Below, piece by piece: positions 60,410-64,000 of a DNA stretch of 64,000 bases (position 1 is its first letter; each line of letters opens with the position of its first letter). Location of the stretch: positions 1,302,001 through 1,366,000 of the forward strand of contig JAHRBS010000003.1 in the NCBI GenBank assembly GCA_024305745.1. The letters are read 5' to 3'. Below the pieces are notes generated by a model, which ran no database searches, was not told where the DNA came from, and saw only the letters and a list, made by a program, of their open reading frames with translations. Source of the DNA: Polyporus tsugae. Lineage: Eukaryota; Basidiomycota; Agaricomycetes; Polyporales; Polyporaceae. Made by a program: the position numbers and the translations under genes.

Positions 60410-61006
60410 CTGGGGGGGACCGGGGACGATGGGAGGGGGCAGAGGGTGGCCTGGAGGGGGTTGGAAAGCGGAGAGAGACGAGAGGACGACGAGGATGGTT
60501 GGGGATCCAAGAAGCACATGAATTCGACCCACACCACGCGACCGCTTTCACGTGCGTCCCTCGGCCCATTCAAATCTTATCGAGCCGCCCGTCCCGTCCG
60601 TTCCCCACCGAAAGCTTCTTCCAAAGCCCAGAGCGCCCGAGCTCGTTCCAAATGAACAACCCCCGTTCAAGTCCAACACATCCAGCCGTCAGCTGAGCAC
60701 GACATGGGAGAGTGGTGCATTGACCCCAGATACAACCCTAAGTAAACAACTATAATAAAGTGCTCTACACTACCGGCCGCGGTGGCCATATACATACACG
60801 CATAAAGCATAATACGAGTTCCAGGCGCAAGGTGAAGCCTATACAATACCGCCAAATAGTCCGACCAACCCGTAACGCGCTGGTGCAAAAAACACGACAT
60901 AAGGGAGAATCCAGCAGTCTGGAGACAACAGGACAGGGGGAGCAAATATGCACATTTTACGACGTCCGAGGGACCAGGTCCACGTATCACCACACACACT
61001 CGCCGT
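60410..61006. other. Intergenic region between Opi1 and GATA genes
   Basis: Promoter and leader of Opi1 and the 3' region of the GATA gene. The stop-free minus-strand frame above 60409 has no conserved sequence. Nothing else is seen. Confidence 0.4.
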
Positions 61007-63991
61007 TCACTCGCGTGCGCCAGAGGCAGGCTGCGAAGCCGGCGGGGCGACGTGCCACACCGTCGCGCCATCCTTGTTCCCCTTCTCCTGCCTCATCAGC
61101 GGCACAGCTGGCGCCGAAGTCGAAGACGACGCCTCGCCCTGCTGGTGCTGCTGCGAGGGGGACTGTTGCGAGCCGTCCTCCGCGCCGGCAGCGCGCATCT
61201 CGTCCATGCCGCGCTTCACGCCCGCCATCATCCTGTCCGTGCGCTCCAGCATCTCCTCGAGACGTTTCCGTTCCTCCGCGAGCACGCGGTAGTGGTGGTC
61301 GAGGTCTGCGAGAGTCGGCACGCCCTCAATCACCTGGGGAGGGACCATGTGCGCGCCGCTGTGGTAGAACGACGGACCGACGTGCCCGAATGGCACAGGC
61401 GCATGTGCGGGGACGTGGAGAGGAGGAGGAATGCCATAAGACGCGCCAGGTGGGGGAGCGTTCATCGTGTGCTGCGCGACGGGAGAGTGCGTCCTGCTAG
61501 GAACCCCTGGGCCGCCCATGTTGCCCTGAGCGGAGCCGGAGCGGACATAGCTGCTAGGGGGTGGGGGTGGGATGCCAACGTACTGGGTGTTCATTAGGCT
61601 CGTGAGCACTTCTGGCCCGAGAGTAGCGATCAGCCCGGGGAGTGTCTGACTGGCGTGAGGGGGGAAGGGGTTGCCACGGGGAGCACCGGGGCCGTAACGG
61701 TCAAGGTCTTGCTGCATGTGCTGGCTGCCCGACGGTTCGCCCATGCCCTGCATCATCGTCTCACCCCACTGGCCGGCCTGTGTGACGTTGCTGGCTTCCC
61801 GTGATGCACGAGTAGCGCGTCCACCTGTCGTCCGACGCGCCTTGCGCGGCTTGCCTTCGTCATCGTCCTCATCCATCTCCGTACCCTCCGCGTCCTTGTC
61901 ACGCGCCTTGGACGTACGCGGACGACGCGTCCGTTTCTTCGGCTGCTCCTCCTCGCTCTCCGTCTGCGCACCGGCAGACCCGGAAGGTAATGCGCGTCCA
62001 ACGCTGGCAAGCACCTCTGCCGCAGCTTGGTCGGTCATGCGATCTTGCGGTGTGGGAGAGCTTGGCGCGCCAGCCGCTGCAGGGACACGTTTCCGCCGCT
62101 TAATCACGGTCTTCTTCATCGAGTTCGGACGATGAGTGCCGTGAAGCTTGAAATAGAGTCCTATGGTGTGCCAGGTGGGGAGAGAAAGTGGAAGGAAAGC
62201 AGAGCGTCAGCAGCAGTTCAACGACGACGAAAGTCTTCCGACAGCAAATTCGACCCGTCCAATGCCATCACGCCAGGAAAGAACAACATATGCCGCACCC
62301 ACGACCACCGCCTCGGGCCTCGTCAACCGCTGGTCCTGTCGCTGGCACCCACGAAAAGATATATGACCATAAACCCCAACCAATGGGAGATCAGCGACGT
62401 AACGGTTATCTGATAAGATGTCACCGGATTGATAAACGAGGGTAAATCATATCTGGTCTCTCCTGGGACAGACGCCCATGAGACGCACGGCGACAAAGGA
62501 CACCACGCCCTCTCCGTGTTGAAGGCAGGGCACAGATGGCAGATGGGGACAAAGGGCAAGGACTGAGAACACGTACCACAAGCATTGCAGATATTGTTCC
62601 CGACATCGTCTCGCCTCCACAACGGGGTCGTGCTGGTCCCACAGTTCGCACAACTGAGTGCACCGACCTGGCTTCGTACCCTCGACCGATTGTTGCCGCC
62701 ACCAGGAGTCTGGGAGCTGATAACCGGCGACGACTCGGCGCCCGATGTCTCCGCGCCACCCTGTTCAGGGCCAGCTGCAACTGGATCCGCCTTCTGTACC
62801 GAAGCCTGCCCATTCGCCGGCTCGATCGCGCCTGCTTGGATAGCATTGTTATAAGTGGGACATCCATTGCAAGCGGACGTGCCTCCAGTGCCATCACAAC
62901 GACCGTCGCCCGGGCAAGTGCCGCCCGGGTGCTTCTGGGCTGCTCGAGACGCTTCGGCCGACTGGTTCTTCGTCTGATGAAGGGCGGGGGAAGCAGCGGG
63001 AGTCGGCATGGTGGGAGGAGAAGATGTCCTACGGTCTTGACTTTGTGCCTGAGCCTGAGCTTGGGATTGAAAAGGGCTAGGTGGGACGGATTGCTTAGCG
63101 TTGGGATGGGTGGCCGACTGAAGCGTCGATGTGCGACCAAGAGAGAGAGGACGAGGAACGTGCTTCGTCCTGTAGTAGAGGCCTGGGGAAGGGGTGATAA
63201 GTCAACGAGGCGATGGGAGGAGCGGCACAACGATATTATCGGCGTGAGCGAAGCAACATGAGCAGGACTGCAGGCCCATCATAGGTTGGATTGACCAGAG
63301 GGAGTGGGCCAAGATGAAGGCGCGAGTGTAACACAAACTCGTGATATCACAACCCCCTAGCAGTATGCGCTCCGTGATAGCATGCAGCAACGCGGCTTGA
63401 ACGAGCGAGGAACGACGTCCTCAAGGCAAAGACAGAAACACGCGCTCGTCACATAGATGCAGCGAGGTATCGATATCATTACCCTCGAGACTACGAGCGA
63501 ACGCGTAGGACACGTGGCGTAGGAGAGTCATCGTCATGTTCCCGGAGCTGAGGAAGATGAAAACGGGAAGCCAAGATAGCTAGGACGGAAATACGTCGAG
63601 TCAAAGATGAGATAGAATGACGCTCACCGCAAGCATTACAGATAGACTTGCCGTCGTCGCCACGCCTCCACTGAGGGGTTGTGACAGTCCCGCAGTTGGT
63701 ACACGCCAACTCGGAGTTAGCGGGTGGATTGTTCTGGTCTGCGACGGGATCGCCGTTGTCACCAACGCGCTCCTTCAAGGCCGGGTCAAGGGGAAACGGG
63801 GAATTGGCGTTCCGACCTTGTATGGTCGGGAGAGGGGCGGGAGCGATGACAGGAGACGCGTCCTCGTCGTTCCTGGAATGATCGGAGGCGGGGGGTGTGT
63901 GTATGTGGCCGTTGAACTGTACCCTAGACATAGGTGAGAGTGCGCTATTGTGCATGTTCACCACGGGCGATTCGAGGACGACCGGAGCCAT
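61007..63991 (-). CDS. Two-finger GATA transcription factor, SreA/Urbs1-type iron regulator
   Basis: Exons 63628-63991, 62577-63182 and 61007-62160 join in phase to 707 aa. Finger 1 (CTNC-x17-CNAC, about residues 97-117) and finger 2 (CANC-x17-CNAC, about 299-319) are both complete. Between them, residues 211-230 carry exactly C-x5-C-x8-C-x2-C, the cysteine-rich signature of the iron-responsive family (Urbs1, SRE, SreA, Fep1, Cir1). These factors repress siderophore and iron-uptake genes when iron is sufficient, by family knowledge. A basic stretch ([10 protein letters not shown]) follows finger 2, and the C-terminus contains a coiled coil ([20 protein letters not shown]). Both introns (63183-63627, 445 bases; 62161-62576, 416 bases) interrupt the fingers after NAC. 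The start lies 9 bases from the window edge, so an upstream exon or start cannot be excluded. Confidence 0.88.
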
Positions 63992-64000
63992 TATAAAGGA

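Noticed and set aside
1..64000. CRISPR arrays, rRNA genes, bacterial operons, integrated virus
   Set aside because: No regularly spaced repeats, no rRNA-like stretches, and no viral replicase, capsid or integrase motifs were seen. Gene structure is eukaryotic throughout.

Overview
The window is nuclear DNA of a filamentous fungus, most likely an Agaricomycete and possibly a polypore (inference). The reasons are many short spliceable introns of about 50-70 bases, small intergenic gaps, and fungal families: Sos7, Opi1, a two-finger SreA/Urbs1-type GATA factor, a CrpA-like copper ATPase, and F-box/LRR proteins of the kind expanded in mushrooms. There are no bacterial operons, CRISPR arrays, rRNA or convincing tRNA. 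Gene models were built by hand from splice sites and checked for reading phase across every junction. No expression data or database search was available.

Left part (1-21 kb). A broken trypsin-like protease gene (110-2264) is followed by an F-box gene (3527-5314, minus), the kinetochore gene sos7 (5999-7353), a second F-box gene with a premature stop (7937-9612, homologous sequence to 9810), a ten-exon cytochrome P450 (11469-13629), thymidylate kinase (14278-15116), the spliceosomal cyclophilin CWC27 (15227-17276, minus), a divergent unknown gene (17491-18627) and a third F-box gene with two frameshifts (19391-20829). Core genes here are intact over many exons while the protease and two F-box genes carry lesions. 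This points to real decay of fast-evolving families rather than poor sequence.

Middle (21-45 kb). A small protein with PP1-docking-like motifs (21989-22508), a copper ATPase with a cysteine-rich N-terminus (22918-26293, minus) and a larger protein with the same motif pair (29983-32495, minus) are followed by a gene-poor stretch. That stretch contains a 780-bp non-autonomous DNA transposon with perfect 20-bp terminal inverted repeats and 8-bp target-site duplications (33272-34051), and one small gene that consists essentially of a Bud6/Aip3 N-terminal domain (39165-40420, minus).

Right part (45-64 kb). A VPS9-domain Rab5-type GEF (44777-48809), an EngB/YihA-family mitochondrial-type GTPase with a 13-base exon and a GC-AG intron (49338-50316), an IBtk-like ankyrin/RCC1/BTB protein (51092-55917), the phospholipid regulator Opi1 (57533-60409, minus) and an iron-responsive GATA factor (61007-63991, minus). 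The GATA factor has both zinc fingers split at the same codon by introns of more than 400 bases.

The genes form no single pathway. The window is housekeeping and regulatory genes (chromosome segregation, splicing, nucleotide supply, vesicle traffic, mitochondrial ribosome, lipid and metal homeostasis) interspersed with fast-evolving accessory genes.
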